From contig CAZPQN010000012.1 of assembly GCA_964588795.1 (NCBI GenBank), positions 1 through 62,695 of the forward strand: a DNA stretch of 62,695 nt, in the 5' to 3' direction. Under the pieces are notes generated by a model, which saw nothing but the letters and a program-made list of their open reading frames with translations, was not told where the DNA came from and made no database searches. Source of the stretch: CAZPQN01 sp964588795. Lineage in GTDB: Bacteria; Fidelibacterota; UBA2242. Position numbers and translations under genes: made by a program. Below are positions 61,910 through 62,695 of the stretch, in pieces (positions within the stretch are counted from its first letter, which is position 1; each line of letters opens with the position of its first letter).

Positions 61910-62497
61910 ATGACAAAATTTTTCAGCGTGCTTTTTTTTCTTACCGTTTTGTATCTGGGCCAGTGCGGCCCTGATTTGGCTCAATTCGAGTATCTATCAA
62001 CCCCTCAAATTTCAGCAAAACCCGACCCGAACATGCTCGTAATCGAAATTCAGGGCGACCCCAACGTAACCGGAGGTCAGGCGATCAAGGACCTTTACAA
62101 ATCGTTTTATCAATTAAAAAGGCATTATAAAGGTCTGCGTCCTGCGGCGCCCCGCGCGCGTTGGTTAAAGGGACTCGAAACCGAGAAAGATAAGTGGGTT
62201 GCACAGTGGGGTTTGCCGATTCCCGGCGAAGTGCAGGATCTTGCGGTGCTGAAAAATGTGCCGCAGGGAATGCGGGTTACCCAGTGGCACTATGGCACAG
62301 TCGCTGAAATACTGCACACCGGCTCCTACGCGACCGAAACGCCGACGATTGAAAAGCTCCACGCCTTTATTCAGGCGCAAGGTTATAGCATCAACGGACC
62401 GCACGAGGAAGAATACCTGAAAGGCCCGGGAATGTTCGGTAAAGGCAATCCCGACAAATACAAAACCATAATCCGCTACCCGGTCATTCAGAAATAA
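61910..62497 (+). CDS. GyrI-like small-molecule-binding domain protein, exported
   Basis: ATG 61910 has GGAGG upstream and gives 195 residues. The N-terminus MTKFFSVLFFLTVLYLGQCG is a signal, with a possible lipid site at Cys19 (lipobox LGQC is not typical). The mature part resembles a GyrI-like/SOUL-family effector domain (MLVIEIQGDPNVTGGQAIKDLY, VAQWGLPIPGEV, VTQWHYGTVAEILHTGSY, PHEEEYLKGP). Such domains bind small molecules; being outside the cytoplasm here is less usual. It lies 38 bases after UbiA. Confidence 0.82.
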   Translation: MTKFFSVLFFLTVLYLGQCGPDLAQFEYLSTPQISAKPDPNMLVIEIQGDPNVTGGQAIKDLYKSFYQLKRHYKGLRPAAPRARWLKGLETEKDKWVAQWGLPIPGEVQDLAVLKNVPQGMRVTQWHYGTVAEILHTGSYATETPTIEKLHAFIQAQGYSINGPHEEEYLKGPGMFGKGNPDKYKTIIRYPVIQK

Positions 62498-62538
62498 TAA
62501 TCAATTTAACTGCACAACCACTTTCGACCTTGCAATTT

Positions 62539-62571
62539 GGCGTTTTTTTACGCAAATTAACGCCGCTTTTT
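62539..62571 (+). terminator. Possible terminator before tRNA-Met
   Basis: Arms GGCGTT (62539-62544) and AACGCC (62559-62564) with a 14-base loop, followed by GCTTTTT. It lies 42 bases after the GyrI-like gene. Confidence 0.5.
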
Positions 62572-62584
62572 AAATAACAATGAT

Positions 62585-62660
<76 letters not shown>

Positions 62661-62695
62661 AGTTAGCTGTCGGTATGTGTCCTGATAAGTTCACG

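Overview
The window looks like a chromosomal piece of an uncultured Gram-negative bacterium of the Fibrobacterota-Chlorobiota-Bacteroidota (FCB) side of the tree. The signs are a PorU-like gingipain-family peptidase with a C-terminal NYPNPF-type sorting domain, a PorV-like outer-membrane protein next to it, several N-terminal-signal lipoproteins and beta-barrel proteins, a LolCDE exporter and an MtgA-type transglycosylase. Candidate lineages such as KSB1, Marinimicrobia, Cloacimonadota or Calditrichota fit, but the sequence alone does not let me choose. A run of exactly 100 N at 60820-60919 marks a scaffold join, so this is probably a metagenome-assembled genome. I saw no phage, insertion sequence, CRISPR array or other mobile element.

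Layout. 1-11.1 kb (minus strand): tRNA-Leu, tRNA-Cys, dnaK with a clean terminator, clpC, a lolD plus two lolC/E genes, lysS, prfB (with an intact programmed +1 frameshift, so its real start lies upstream of the long open frame) and an Lrp-type regulator. 11.2-26.1 kb (minus strand) is one tightly packed run, read from right to left: a diverged archaeal-type GAPDH relative, an MBL-fold hydrolase, tilS, hpt, ftsH, folP, the c-di-AMP synthase cdaA, a 1640-residue PorU-like peptidase, a PorV-like barrel, an Fn3 lipoprotein and an SLBB protein. 26.2-27.7 kb (plus): a PutP-like sodium:solute symporter. 27.8-35.3 kb (minus): a split lysine-ketoglutarate reductase / saccharopine dehydrogenase pair ending in a strong terminator, then a YhaM-like nuclease, an ECF-type S component, a predicted outer-membrane barrel and an unknown exported protein.

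35.4-48.6 kb (plus) is an envelope-centred accessory block: a secreted M19 dipeptidase with an unusual nested sorting-type domain, a histidine kinase and an NtrC-type regulator, then a coiled-coil exported protein, barrels, lipoproteins, an exported protein with a zinc ribbon, a serpin lipoprotein, a GT51 transglycosylase and a 44-residue lipoprotein. 48.6-56.4 kb (minus) is a self-contained lipid or hydrophobe export operon: TetR regulator with a visible promoter and operator, two tandem MMPL/HAE3-type RND pumps with a small membrane protein between them, a LolA-like periplasmic protein and a DUF1302-like barrel. 56.5-58.9 kb (plus) is a polyamine operon, speD-speB-deoxyhypusine-synthase-like, behind a near-consensus promoter. 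The end of the window holds a metallophosphatase/PQQ-propeller fusion, the gap, a UbiA prenyltransferase, a GyrI-like lipoprotein and initiator tRNA-Met.

Taken together the genes suggest a peptide- and amino-acid-using heterotroph with much investment in secretion and envelope maintenance. The points I find most worth checking are the polyamine operon with its deoxyhypusine-synthase-like enzyme whose substrate-binding residues have changed, the two-component-linked envelope block, and the nested sorting domain in the M19 peptidase.
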